The notes: generated by a model from the sequence alone, not told the origin. A DNA stretch of 64,000 nt from Mesorhizobium sangaii (GCF_014207355.1 NZ_JACHEF010000003.1:905763-969762), one strand, 5' to 3'; numbered from the stretch's first letter, positions 14,624-22,347 are shown. Numbers and translations: made by a program.

Positions 14624-14662
14624 TTTCAAGACCGGTGCCTTAAACCGCTCGGCCATTCCTCC
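14624..14662 (-). tRNA. 5' half of tRNA-Ser(TGA), truncated
   Basis: Read on the minus strand, positions 14662 to 14624 give GGAGGAATGGCCGAGCGGTT, TAAGGCACCGGTCTTGAAA. This is the acceptor strand, D arm and anticodon stem-loop with anticodon TGA of a bacterial tRNA-Ser. Beyond it the anticodon stem is imperfect (TTCGG), and no variable arm, T arm or matching 3' acceptor (TTCCTCC) follows. It is therefore a fragment and not a working tRNA gene. Such halves usually remain where an element integrated into, or recombined at, a tRNA gene. Confidence 0.7.
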
Positions 14663-14759
14663 ATCGTGATTTTTCAATCACTTAGGCTTTACGCTGCCCC
14701 GCCGCTTTTGGCCTGTTGGCACCGGATTGGCACCGAGGGCGTTCCGACTGGCTCGCGCT

Positions 14760-14888
14760 TCATTCCTGTAGTTCGGCATTGAGGGCCGCGTCAACCACCG
14801 CCGCGAGCGTAAAGAAGCAATCGGCCGGGAGTTCGACCAGTACGAGGTGATCGCGCTTCTCAATTCGTTCGGCGGTTCGCCGAGCCAA
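14760..14888 (-). CDS. Possible 42-residue small protein
   Basis: From a TTG at 14888 to TGA at 14760 a frame reads ARRTAERIEKRDHLVLVELP then ADCFFTLAAVVDAALNAELQ. It has a natural amphipathic pattern (strand, then helix) and fewer odd residues than the overlapping frames. There is no good ribosome binding site, and the start codon is weak. It could equally be the C-terminal piece of a larger lost gene, lying between the tRNA fragment and a dispersed hairpin. Confidence 0.3.
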   Translation of the reverse strand: MARRTAERIEKRDHLVLVELPADCFFTLAAVVDAALNAELQE

Positions 14889-14900
14889 GCACAAAGGGAT

Positions 14901-14926
14901 AGCCCGCCACCGTGAGGCAGCGGGCT
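14901..14926 (-). repeat. Dispersed hairpin element, copy 5 (perfect symmetry)
   Basis: AGCCCGCCACCGTGAGGCAG then CGGGCT. Outer arms AGCCCGC/GCGGGCT pair exactly. It lies downstream of the secreted protein gene (14953-15249, minus) and probably terminates it, although no T run follows. Confidence 0.6.
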
Positions 14927-14952
14927 GTCGTTTGCGCGGCCAGGCCGTTCAC

Positions 14953-15249
14953 TTAATGGTTGTGGGACTGCTGGAAGCCAGCCACGTCGTATTGAGATAC
15001 GCTCTTCGGATTGTTTGAGTTCTGCGGTTGCTCGCCCGCGTAGCGTGTTCCCGCATTGCCCTCTTGGTTGAAGGCTGAGCCCGGAGCAGAACTGGCGTGG
15101 CCAGGGGTGGCGCTTCCTGTTGCAGTGGTTCCAATCGTTTGGCTGGGCTGGCCTGGCGAACCGGTTACGGTGTGGACATTGGCAGCAAAAGCCGTGCCGG
15201 CGCAGGCTACGAGCAAGCCCAGCATTGTCGGAAAGAGGCGATGTTTCAT
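14953..15249 (-). CDS. Small secreted protein with QPQNSxNxxSVSQYDVA motif
   Basis: 98 residues. There is a clear signal peptide (MKHRLFPTMLGLLVACAGTA then FAAN). The mature region is Gly/Ser/Thr-rich, followed by a conserved-looking C-terminal block: AFNQEGNAGTRYAGEQPQNS and NPKSVSQYDVAGFQQ. Similar short periplasmic proteins with AGxQPQNSxNxxSVSQYDVAC ends occur in rhizobia; this one has Gly where I expect Cys. Function is unknown. The ribosome binding site GGGAGAA lies 5 nt before the ATG. Upstream, CCAAAGCGTTT and AAACGCTTTTGG form an inverted pair about 55 nt apart (15259-15325) that could be an operator. Confidence 0.68.
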   Translation of the reverse strand: MKHRLFPTMLGLLVACAGTAFAANVHTVTGSPGQPSQTIGTTATGSATPGHASSAPGSAFNQEGNAGTRYAGEQPQNSNNPKSVSQYDVAGFQQSHNH

Positions 15250-15369
15250 CGTTGTTCTCCCAAAGCGTTTTTTGATTGTTGGGGCGCTCGGAGTCTTGGG
15301 AGCACCCGGCGAACTAACTAAACGCTTTTGGAAACACCGCTCATCCGCAGGATCGCGAACTCGTGATGT

Positions 15370-15388
15370 TGCTGCCTCACGGTGGCCG
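15370..15388 (+). repeat. Dispersed hairpin element, copy 6 (degenerate)
   Basis: GCTGCCTCACGGTGGCC is retained, while the outer GGGC arms are lost. It lies in the spacer between the two secreted-protein genes. Confidence 0.45.
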
Positions 15389-15407
15389 ATTTCTTCTCTG
15401 GTTCACT

Positions 15408-15463
15408 TTGAGCCGGCGCAAAGCCTCAGGGTGGCTTGAGCCGGCGCAAAGCCTCAGGGTGGC
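15408..15463 (+). repeat. Exact 28-bp tandem duplication
   Basis: Two adjacent identical 28-nt units starting TTGAGCCGGCGCAAAGCC and ending CAGGGTGGC. The unit's end (GCCTCAGGGTGGC) resembles the core of the dispersed hairpin (GCCTCACGGTGGC). The second unit runs into GGCCTTTT. No gene overlaps it. Confidence 0.75.
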
Positions 15464-15494
15464 GGCCTTTTGTTGTGGGCCGCGGGTCTCGGAA

Positions 15495-15520
15495 GGAACA
15501 AGTCGGCCGGTATTCTCGTT
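15495..15520 (+). promoter_or_regulatory. EcfG-type general stress promoter for the His/Tyr-rich protein
   Basis: GGAAC (15495-15499), 17 nt, CGTT (15517-15520): a perfect match to the EcfG consensus. It lies 37 nt before the GTG start with GGAGG between, so spacing suits a normal leader. Confidence 0.72.
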
Positions 15521-15556
15521 ATTCACGATCGAACCATCGCACCGTTGGAGGTAACC

Positions 15557-15880
15557 GTGAGGAAGCTGATATTCGCATCCGTGCTCGCGTTTGCCACTAC
15601 AGCCGCCGTCCCGTCCCCGACGCAGGCGCAATTTCTGTTCCCGCCCTTCTTCGGGGGCTATCACGGCGGTTATTATGGTGGCTACTATCGCCCCTACTAT
15701 CGCCCCTATTACTACGACGACCCGTACTACTCAGTGCCATATCGCCCGTATTACCGATACCACCGGCATTACTACCCGCACCGATACTACTACCACCACC
15801 ATTACCGACATCACTACAGACACTACTACCGACACCACCACAGGCACCACTACCACCACAGGCACTATTATAGGTACTGA
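15557..15880 (+). CDS. Secreted His/Tyr-rich low-complexity protein
   Basis: 107 residues from GTG 15557, chosen because TTGGAGGTAACC places a strong ribosome binding site there; the open frame starts earlier. The signal peptide (RKLIFASVLAFATTAAVPSP then TQAQ) is followed by about 85 residues made almost only of Tyr, His, Arg, Gly and Pro. These run from GGYHGGYYGGYYRPYYRPYY through PYRPYYRYHRHYYPHRYYY to a histidine-dense tail. The tail repeats RHHYRHYYR-type units. Histidine density suggests metal binding, and tyrosine/arginine repeats suggest an adhesive or condensate-forming periplasmic protein (inference). It is likely expressed in the general stress response. A dispersed-hairpin copy serves as terminator. 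Confidence 0.72.
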   Translation: MRKLIFASVLAFATTAAVPSPTQAQFLFPPFFGGYHGGYYGGYYRPYYRPYYYDDPYYSVPYRPYYRYHRHYYPHRYYYHHHYRHHYRHYYRHHHRHHYHHRHYYRY

Positions 15881-15919
15881 GGCGTAATCACAGGTATGAG
15901 GCGCTAGGCACATGGCACA

Positions 15920-15947
15920 AGCCCGCTGCCTCTGGTGGCGGGCTTTT
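15920..15947 (+). terminator. Dispersed hairpin element, copy 7 (terminator)
   Basis: AGCCCGCTGCCTCTGGTGGC then GGGCTTTTTG, 40 nt after the His/Tyr-rich gene: a stem plus five T, a good intrinsic terminator. Confidence 0.75.
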
Positions 15948-16347
15948 TGAATGGCCGGCGTTCGATTTTACTAACTCCACTCGCGTAAACGAGAGCCGCG
16001 GCGAGGGTGCTGGTCGCGCAGCGCCAATCAACAGACCGCCTTTTTCGATCATCTCGAAGCTTTGAAGCAAAAAGGCCCAGCGCGCCAGAGCCTATGAAGG
16101 TCGCAACGCCACAAGCTAAAAGCGTATTGCCATCCTGACTGTGTGCAAAGCGTCGGCCGGCTGCCAAGGCACGTGCCACAATATTGCCCGGTTCCGGCCA
16201 TAATCAATTAATACCGTGATAAACAATTCCTGCGCACAAAGGATCGGGGTTCACGGTGTCGTTGGCATTGTCGAGCGAGTGCACTGGCACCTGCGACGGT
16301 TAAAATAGCGGCGTCTTTCATCGAGACTGTAGGGGACATCTGAAAAC
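15948..16347. other. 400-nt gap, no confident gene
   Basis: A minus-strand frame of 91 codons (15904-16179) has one hydrophobic stretch (LLACGVATFIGSGALGLFAS), but it runs backward through the terminator hairpin and its ends look unconstrained, so I do not call it. The rlpA promoter must lie near the right end; GGGG lies 13 nt before the ATG. Confidence 0.4.
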
Positions 16348-17577
16348 ATGCAGGCTGTGACGCACCCGCGTCTTCGTCGCGTTGCTACAGTCGCGTTGTT
16401 GGCGGCATCGGCTGCTTTGCTGGCGGCTTGCGCGTCGCCTGAGCCGAAAGCGATGGTCTACAAAAAGACCCGCTCCAAGGAATATTTCTCCGAATCCGAA
16501 TATGGCGTGAAGGCAAGCCCGCGTGTGGCCTTCATGGGCGGGCGGCTGCAGCGTGGCGGCGGCCGAGACCAGCTCGGCAAGCCCTATCAGGTCCGGGGCA
16601 GGTGGTATTATCCCAAGGAAGACAAGCACTACGCCAAGGTCGGTCTGGCCTCCTGGTATGGCGACGCCTTCCACGGCCGGCTTACCGCCAATGGCGAAGT
16701 CTACGACATGACGCACCTGACGGCGGCACATCCGACCATGCCGCTGCCAAGCTATGCCCGCGTCACCAATCTCAAGACCGGCAGCTCGGTCATCGTGCGC
16801 GTCAATGATCGCGGCCCCTATCACGAAGGCCGCATCATCGATGTGTCGGAGCGCGCCGCCCAAATGCTTGATTATGCCAATATCGGCACCGCTCAGGTGA
16901 AGGTCGAATATGTCGGCCGCGCACCGCTCGACGGCGATGACGACCAGTATCTGATGGCCTCCTACCATCCCGGCAACAGGGCGCCGGATCCGTCGGATGG
17001 ACTGCCGACCGGCGTCATGGTTGCCATGAACGGGCCGTCGCCGAGTCTTCCCGTTGGTGCCGCCGCCGTACCGTTTCCGGGCCAGTTGACTGATTCAGGG
17101 ACGGCTCAGCCGGTCATGCCGGCGGAGTCGCAGGCCTATGGCGATCTGGCATTGCCGGATTTCGGCCCGATCGTGCCGGAGCGCCCGGAGATCAACCTGC
17201 CGCCGCAATCGCCTTTTGCCGTGGCCTCGCTCTCCTATGCGGACGAGCGGGTGGAGCGTGCCTCCAACGCCTTTGCAGCGCTGGGCGGCGACGGCATGTC
17301 ACCGGCCGACCTGCTTCAATCGTGGAAGCGTCAGTCGCCGTCGGCCGGTTCGCCCACCGACTACGTCGCGGCGGGTTCGTTCGAGGATGCGGCGGAGGCC
17401 AAGCGCGTTGCCGCTCAGCTTGCCGCATTCGGCAAGATCGAGATCCAGCGTTCAGAACTCGATGGCGAGGATTGGTATTCGGTCAATCTCTATCCCGATG
17501 GCCACCGCAATCTGGATGATTTGCTGCAGGCAGCCTGGTCGCATGGCGCGCCGGATGCGCTGGCTGTGCGCAACTGA
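16348..17577 (+). CDS. rlpA: RlpA-like septal lytic transglycosylase lipoprotein
   Basis: 409 residues. The lipoprotein signal ends in LLAACASPEPKA (lipobox LAAC). The double-psi beta-barrel domain spans about 95-195: GLASWYGDAFHGRLTANGEV, MTHLTAAHPTMPLPSYARV and VRVNDRGPYHEGRIIDVSER, with the catalytic Asp in NDRGP. After a Pro-rich linker, the C-terminal 75 residues form a SPOR domain that binds denuded septal peptidoglycan (PTDYVAAGSFEDAAEAKRVA onward). RlpA cleaves naked glycan strands during daughter-cell separation. A D,D-carboxypeptidase-type gene follows 103 nt downstream on the same strand, a usual alphaproteobacterial pair. Confidence 0.92.
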   Translation: MQAVTHPRLRRVATVALLAASAALLAACASPEPKAMVYKKTRSKEYFSESEYGVKASPRVAFMGGRLQRGGGRDQLGKPYQVRGRWYYPKEDKHYAKVGLASWYGDAFHGRLTANGEVYDMTHLTAAHPTMPLPSYARVTNLKTGSSVIVRVNDRGPYHEGRIIDVSERAAQMLDYANIGTAQVKVEYVGRAPLDGDDDQYLMASYHPGNRAPDPSDGLPTGVMVAMNGPSPSLPVGAAAVPFPGQLTDSGTAQPVMPAESQAYGDLALPDFGPIVPERPEINLPPQSPFAVASLSYADERVERASNAFAALGGDGMSPADLLQSWKRQSPSAGSPTDYVAAGSFEDAAEAKRVAAQLAAFGKIEIQRSELDGEDWYSVNLYPDGHRNLDDLLQAAWSHGAPDALAVRN

Positions 17578-17680
17578 GCGGAAGCGAGGTCGGATTTCCA
17601 CTGCGCGGTTGATCCGCCGCGGAAAAAGCCTGATACTTTTCGCGGGCTTGCCGGACGTGCCGGCCAACGGGTCGAATTTC

Positions 17681-18847
17681 ATGCAATTTCGCTTGCTCCA
17701 GCCTTTCACCGGGCTTCTGTTTTCTTGCCTGCTATTGCTTTCCCTGGCTCCAGCCAGTGCGCAGCTTTTCGAGACCAAGGCCGCACAGGTCTTCATGATC
17801 GACGCCGAGACCGGGACGGTGCTGTTTTCGAAAGATGCCGACAAGCCGATACCACCGGCTTCGATGGCCAAGCTGATGACCATGGAAGTGGTTTTCAACG
17901 CCATAAAGTCCGGACGCCTGAAGCTCGACGATACATTCGTGGTCAGCGAAAACGCCTGGCGCAAAGGTGGTGCGCCTTCGGGAACTTCGACGATGTTTGC
18001 CAAGCTCAAATCGTCGATCCGGCTCGAGGATCTCATTCAGGGCGTAACGGTGCAGGCGGCCAATGACGGCTGTATTGTCATTGCCGAAGGCATGGCCGGC
18101 TCTGAGGACAATTTTGCCGCGCAGATGACCGAACGCGCCCGTCAGATCGGGCTGAAGACATCGACCTTCGTCAATTCGACCGGCCTGCCGGCGGACGGCC
18201 AGCAGACGACGGTGCGCGAGTTGGCGCTGCTGGCCGTGCATCTGTGGCGCGATTATCCGGATTTCTATCGCTACTATGGCCAGAAGGATTTTACCTGGAA
18301 CAAGATTTCGCAGCGGAACCGCAATCCGCTTCTGGCGATGGACATCGGCGCCGACGGCCTGGCGGTCGGCGCAAGCGAGACGTCAGGCTTCGGCATCGTC
18401 GGTTCGGTCAACCACAACGGCACGCGGGTGATCGCGGCGATGAGCGGGCTGGCCAGCGACAAGGAGCGTGCCGAAGAGGCGCGAAAACTGCTCGACTGGG
18501 GTGTTCGCTCTTTCGAGAAGACCGAAATCTTCGCCAAGGACGAGGTGGTCGGCGAAGCCCAGGTTTTTGGCGGCGTGAAATCCGGGGTGACGCTGAAGGC
18601 CAAGGGTCCGATCGCCATCTTCCTGCCGATCACCAACCGCGACAAGCTGACGGCCAAGATCGTCTACACAGGCCCGGTTGCCGCGCCGGTGGAGGAAGGG
18701 CAGCCGGTCGGCGCGCTTCGCGTCTGGATCGGCGACACGCTCAGCCAGGAGACGCCGCTTTTTGCCGCCGAGTCGATCGGCGTCGGCACGTTGCCGCAGC
18801 GCGCGCTCGATGCCGTCAAGGAACTGGCGATCGGCTGGCTGCGTTAG
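17681..18847 (+). CDS. DacF-like penicillin-binding protein with altered KTG and SxN motifs
   Basis: 388 residues from ATG 17681, where a signal peptide starts (MQFRLLQPFTGLLFSCLLLL); the frame is open from 17138 inside rlpA. It has the fold of D-alanyl-D-alanine carboxypeptidases (peptidase S11), which trim peptidoglycan pentapeptides in the periplasm. The nucleophile motif SMAK is intact (PPASMAKLMT). The second motif, normally SxN, reads VQAANDGCIV, and the third, normally KTG, reads GADGLAVGASETSGFG. A C-terminal beta-rich domain is present (GEAQVFGGVKSGVTLKAKGP). Loss of the KTG lysine would impair ordinary transpeptidase chemistry, so activity or specificity may differ. tmk follows after 63 nt. 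Confidence 0.88.
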   Translation: MQFRLLQPFTGLLFSCLLLLSLAPASAQLFETKAAQVFMIDAETGTVLFSKDADKPIPPASMAKLMTMEVVFNAIKSGRLKLDDTFVVSENAWRKGGAPSGTSTMFAKLKSSIRLEDLIQGVTVQAANDGCIVIAEGMAGSEDNFAAQMTERARQIGLKTSTFVNSTGLPADGQQTTVRELALLAVHLWRDYPDFYRYYGQKDFTWNKISQRNRNPLLAMDIGADGLAVGASETSGFGIVGSVNHNGTRVIAAMSGLASDKERAEEARKLLDWGVRSFEKTEIFAKDEVVGEAQVFGGVKSGVTLKAKGPIAIFLPITNRDKLTAKIVYTGPVAAPVEEGQPVGALRVWIGDTLSQETPLFAAESIGVGTLPQRALDAVKELAIGWLR

Positions 18848-18910
18848 CTCGGACGGCATAGACGTTTGCCCCGACGCGGACTATCTAAGGCCCTATAACC
18901 ACCCGCAAGC

Positions 18911-19603
18911 ATGGCAAAGGCTTTTCGATTGGCGCGCGGATTTTTCATCACCTTCGAAGGCGGCGAAGGAGCAGGCAAGTCAACGCAGATCGAGCGGCTG
19001 GCCAGAAAGATGCGCGCCAAGGGATATGATGTCCTCCTCACCCGTGAACCTGGCGGCTCGCCTGGCGCCGAAGCGGTCAGGCATGTGCTGCTTTCAGGCG
19101 CTGCCGAACCATTCGGGCCGAAGATGGAGGCGCTGCTGTTTGCCGCCGCGCGCTCCGACCATGTCGAGCAGGTCATCCGGCCGGCGGTCGAGCGTGGTTC
19201 CATCGTGCTTTGCGACCGCTTCCTGGATTCCTCCCGGGTCTACCAGGGCGTTACCGGCGGTATCGACCCGGCGTTCATGGAGACGCTGGAGCAGGTCGCC
19301 ATCAACGGCATGATGCCGGACATGACGCTGATCTTCGACATCGATCCGGCGGAGGGTCTCAGGCGCGCGACGTTGCGGCGTGGCACCGAAGCGATCGCCG
19401 ACCGCTTCGAAAAGGAGACGCTGGCAATCCATCAGGCCCGCCGCGAGGCTTTTCTGGCAATCGCGGCGGCCGAGCCGCAACGTTGTATCGTCGTTAACGC
19501 CGCCGCCGATCCCGATACAGTCGAGAATGTCGTTACCGCCGCCGCGTTCGCGGCGCTGGAGGCAAGAACGCCTTCGCGAAACAGGCAGGCAACGCCGGCA
19601 TGA
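18911..19603 (+). CDS. tmk: Thymidylate kinase
   Basis: 230 residues; phosphorylates dTMP to dTDP for DNA synthesis. The P-loop is FEGGEGAGKSTQ, the DRx motif is LCDRFLDSSRVYQG, and TREPGGSPGAE is the dTMP-binding loop. Length is slightly above the usual 205-215 owing to a C-terminal extension (EARTPSRNRQATPA). The stop codon overlaps the holB start (ATGA), showing translational coupling in a tmk-holB-metG-tatD-MBL operon, the standard order in Rhizobiales. Confidence 0.96.
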   Translation: MAKAFRLARGFFITFEGGEGAGKSTQIERLARKMRAKGYDVLLTREPGGSPGAEAVRHVLLSGAAEPFGPKMEALLFAAARSDHVEQVIRPAVERGSIVLCDRFLDSSRVYQGVTGGIDPAFMETLEQVAINGMMPDMTLIFDIDPAEGLRRATLRRGTEAIADRFEKETLAIHQARREAFLAIAAAEPQRCIVVNAAADPDTVENVVTAAAFAALEARTPSRNRQATPA

Positions 19604-20655
19604 TCTTCGAGCGCATCGCTCCCGAGCAGCACGACACGCTGGATGGCGTGCCCGAGCCCTCCGAGACACCGCGTCTGGTCGGACACCGGCAGGCAACTGG
19701 AATGCTCACCGCCGCCTATCGTGCGGGGAAGCTGCCGCATGCGCTGATCTTCTCCGGGCCGGTCGGCATCGGTAAGGCGACGCTTGCCTTCCATCTTGCG
19801 CATCATCTCTTGAAGCACCCGGACTTCGCACAGGCGCCGGAAAGCCTTGCCATTCCCGATCCGGCCTCGTCGCTGTTTCGCCAGATAGCCACCGGCGCGC
19901 ATCCTTCGGTGCTGCACCTGACCCGTCCGCCTAACGACAAGACCAAGAGCTTCAAGACCGTCGTCACCGTCGACGAGATCCGCAAAGTCAGCCGCTTCCT
20001 GTCGCTGACCTCGCATGACGGCAGCTACCGGGTCGTGATCGTGGACCCGGCCGACGACATGAACACCAATGCCGCCAATGCCTTGCTGAAGAATCTCGAA
20101 GAGCCGCCGGCACGAACGCTGTTCATCCTGATCGTCCATGCGCCGGGCAGCTTGCTGCCGACGATCCGGTCGCGCTGCCAGGTGGTGCGACTGACGCCGC
20201 TCGATGCCGATGACCTGATGGCGGTGCTTGAAACCGCCGAACCGCCGCCGCCGGACGATCCTGCCGCGCGCGCGGCGCTGGCCGAGCGGGCAGGGGGCAG
20301 CGCGCGCAGCGCGATCTTGTTGACGCAATATGGCGGGCTGGAGATAGCCTCGACGCTGGACGCGCTGGTGACGGCAAGAAAGAACGATGTCGGCGGCGCG
20401 TTTCGCCTTGCCGAGGCTGTCGCCGGACGCGACCAGGCGATCCAGTTCGACATCTTCAACCGCCGGGCGCTGGAGCTGTTGTCGGATGCGGCAAGCCAAG
20501 CAGCGCTGGCGGGCGACCTCGCACGGGCCAAAACACTGTCGGACACTTGGCATGAGGCGCTGGACGCTATATCTGAGACCGACACCTACAATCTCGACAA
20601 GAAGCAGCACGCCTTGACCATGATCGACCGCCTGAATTCTGCAATGCGAATGTGA
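19600..20655 (+). CDS. holB: DNA polymerase III delta' subunit
   Basis: 351 residues. This clamp-loader subunit works with delta and tau/gamma to load the beta sliding clamp. Visible features are a degenerate AAA+ ATP site (IFSGPVGIGKATLAFHLAHH) and the partner motifs VVIVDPADDMNTNAANALLK and NLEEPPARTLFILI. A sensor-1-like LLPTIRSRCQVVRL follows, which is the SRC motif. The delta' subunit carries this SRC finger. The start overlaps the tmk stop by 4 nt. A palindromic intergenic repeat follows the gene. Confidence 0.94.
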   Translation: MIFERIAPEQHDTLDGVPEPSETPRLVGHRQATGMLTAAYRAGKLPHALIFSGPVGIGKATLAFHLAHHLLKHPDFAQAPESLAIPDPASSLFRQIATGAHPSVLHLTRPPNDKTKSFKTVVTVDEIRKVSRFLSLTSHDGSYRVVIVDPADDMNTNAANALLKNLEEPPARTLFILIVHAPGSLLPTIRSRCQVVRLTPLDADDLMAVLETAEPPPPDDPAARAALAERAGGSARSAILLTQYGGLEIASTLDALVTARKNDVGGAFRLAEAVAGRDQAIQFDIFNRRALELLSDAASQAALAGDLARAKTLSDTWHEALDAISETDTYNLDKKQHALTMIDRLNSAMRM

Positions 20656-20665
20656 CGGTTTCTCC

Positions 20666-20712
20666 ATGCATGCCGTGCCCCAAAACCGGGGCCACTTTTG
20701 GGCGGCATGCAT
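20666..20712. repeat. Rhizobial palindromic intergenic repeat, copy 1
   Basis: ATGCATGCCG at the left and CGGCATGCAT at the right, with CCCCAAAACCGGGG and CCACTTTTGGG inside. It is the same element family as at 48137, 48711, 58663 and 61894 (CATGTCG...CCCAAA...TTTGGGCGACATG). It lies between holB and metG. Confidence 0.75.
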
Positions 20713-20793
20713 TGGCCCCGGGATGGCAATCGCCGCCCCGATGCGATATCCACCGCCACGCCTTTCCATTCAGACATTCATGACGGTTCATTC

Positions 20794-22347
20794 ATGTCAC
20801 GCGACAAGTTCTACATCACGACGGCGATTTCCTATCCGAACGGCAAGCCGCATATCGGCCATGCCTACGAACTGATCGCAACCGATGCGCTTGCCCGCTT
20901 CCAGCGGCTCGACGGCAAGCAAGTTTTTTTCCTCACCGGAACCGACGAACACGGCATCAAGATGCTGCAGACCGCCAAGCGCGAAGGCATTTCGCCGCGT
21001 GAACTGGCCGATCGCAATTCGGCCGAGTTCAAGCGCATGGCGGAGGCGCTCAATGCCTCCAATGACGATTTCATCCGTACCACGGAAGAGCGGCATTACG
21101 CGTCCTCGCAGGCGATCTGGAAGGCAATGGCCGCCAATGGCGACATCTACAAGGGCGGCTATGCCGGGTGGTACTCGGTGCGCGACGAAGCCTATTACGG
21201 CGAGGAGGAGACGGAGGTCCGTCCCGACAATGTCCGCTACGGGCCACAGGGAACGCCCGTCGAATGGGTCGAGGAAGAGAGTTACTTCTTCCGCCTCTCG
21301 GCCTATCAGGACAAGCTCATCGCGCTCTATGAAAGCCAGCCAGACTTCGTCGGCCCGGCCGAGCGTCGCAACGAGGTGATGAGCTTCGTCAAATCCGGCC
21401 TCAAGGATCTGTCGATCTCGCGCACCACCTTTGACTGGGGTGTGCCGGTGCCGGGCGACGAGAAGCACGTGATGTATGTGTGGGTCGACGCCTTGACCAA
21501 TTACATCACCGGTGTCGGCTATCCCAATGCAAATGCTGACGATTGGCATTTCTGGCCTGCGGATGCGCACATAATCGGCAAGGACATTGTCCGCTTTCAT
21601 GCGGTGTATTGGCCGGCCTTCCTGATGTCTGCCGGCATCCCGCTGCCGAAACGTGTCTTCGGCCACGGCTTCCTGTTCAACCGCGGCGAGAAGATGTCGA
21701 AATCGGTCGGCAACGTCATCGACCCGTTCACCATGATCGAGCACTACGGCCTGGACCAGGTGCGCTACTTCTTCCTGCGCGAGGTGCCGTTCGGCCAGGA
21801 CGGCAGCTACAGCCATGAAGCAATCGTCAACCGCACCAACGCCGATCTTGCCAATGGCCTCGGCAATCTGGCGCAGCGCTCGCTGTCGATGATCGCCAAG
21901 AACTGCGGCGGCGTGGTGCCGCAACGCGGCACCCTGGCGGACGAGGACAACGCGATCCTCGATCAGGCAAGTGCCGCGCTCGCCGTGGCGCGCAAGACCA
22001 TGGCAGAGCAAGGCATCCATCTTGCGCTCGCGGCGATCTTCGGCGTGGTGGCGGAAGCCGATCGTTACTTCGCGGGCCAGGCGCCATGGGCGCTGAAGAA
22101 GAGCGATCCGGCGCGCATGGAAACCGTGCTGTGGACGACCGCCGAAATCGTGCGGCGCGTGGCGCTGTTGTGCCAACCCTTCATTCCGGGATCGGCCAAC
22201 AAACTGCTCGACCTGCTGGCGGTGCCGGCGGACAGCCGGAATTTCGTGCATGTCGCGGCGGACCACGCGCTTGTGTCGGGAGTAGCCTTGCCCGTACCGG
22301 AAGGCGTGTTTCCGCGTTACGTCGAACAGCCGGATGCGAACGCCTGA
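20794..22347 (+). CDS. metG: Methionyl-tRNA synthetase
   Basis: 517 residues from ATG 20794 (MSRDKFYITTAISYPNGKPH); the frame is open further upstream into the repeat, which I exclude. Class I signature HIGH-type motif is PHIGHAYELIATD and the KMSKS loop is GEKMSKSVGNVIDP. The specificity region FFLTGTDEHGIKMLQTAKRE is typical of bacterial MetG1. No C-terminal tRNA-binding (Arc1p-like) extension is present, which is the usual alphaproteobacterial form. It charges tRNA-Met for initiation and elongation. The stop overlaps the tatD start (TGATG). Confidence 0.96.
   Translation: MSRDKFYITTAISYPNGKPHIGHAYELIATDALARFQRLDGKQVFFLTGTDEHGIKMLQTAKREGISPRELADRNSAEFKRMAEALNASNDDFIRTTEERHYASSQAIWKAMAANGDIYKGGYAGWYSVRDEAYYGEEETEVRPDNVRYGPQGTPVEWVEEESYFFRLSAYQDKLIALYESQPDFVGPAERRNEVMSFVKSGLKDLSISRTTFDWGVPVPGDEKHVMYVWVDALTNYITGVGYPNANADDWHFWPADAHIIGKDIVRFHAVYWPAFLMSAGIPLPKRVFGHGFLFNRGEKMSKSVGNVIDPFTMIEHYGLDQVRYFFLREVPFGQDGSYSHEAIVNRTNADLANGLGNLAQRSLSMIAKNCGGVVPQRGTLADEDNAILDQASAALAVARKTMAEQGIHLALAAIFGVVAEADRYFAGQAPWALKKSDPARMETVLWTTAEIVRRVALLCQPFIPGSANKLLDLLAVPADSRNFVHVAADHALVSGVALPVPEGVFPRYVEQPDANA

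Noticed and set aside
14678..14863. Minus-strand frame ending NPVPTGQKRRGSVKPK as integrase C-terminus beside the tRNA fragment
   Set aside because: Only 60 codons, no catalytic Tyr or Arg motifs; a different frame gives a more protein-like sequence.
15904..16179. 91-residue minus-strand ORF with one hydrophobic stretch
   Set aside because: It runs backward through a terminator hairpin and lacks a ribosome binding site.
19432..20769. 445-residue minus-strand frame over tmk and holB
   Set aside because: Shadow frame; coding motifs are on the plus strand.
20797..22266. 489-residue minus-strand frame inside metG
   Set aside because: Complement of a conserved synthetase gene; codon pattern and composition are mirrored.
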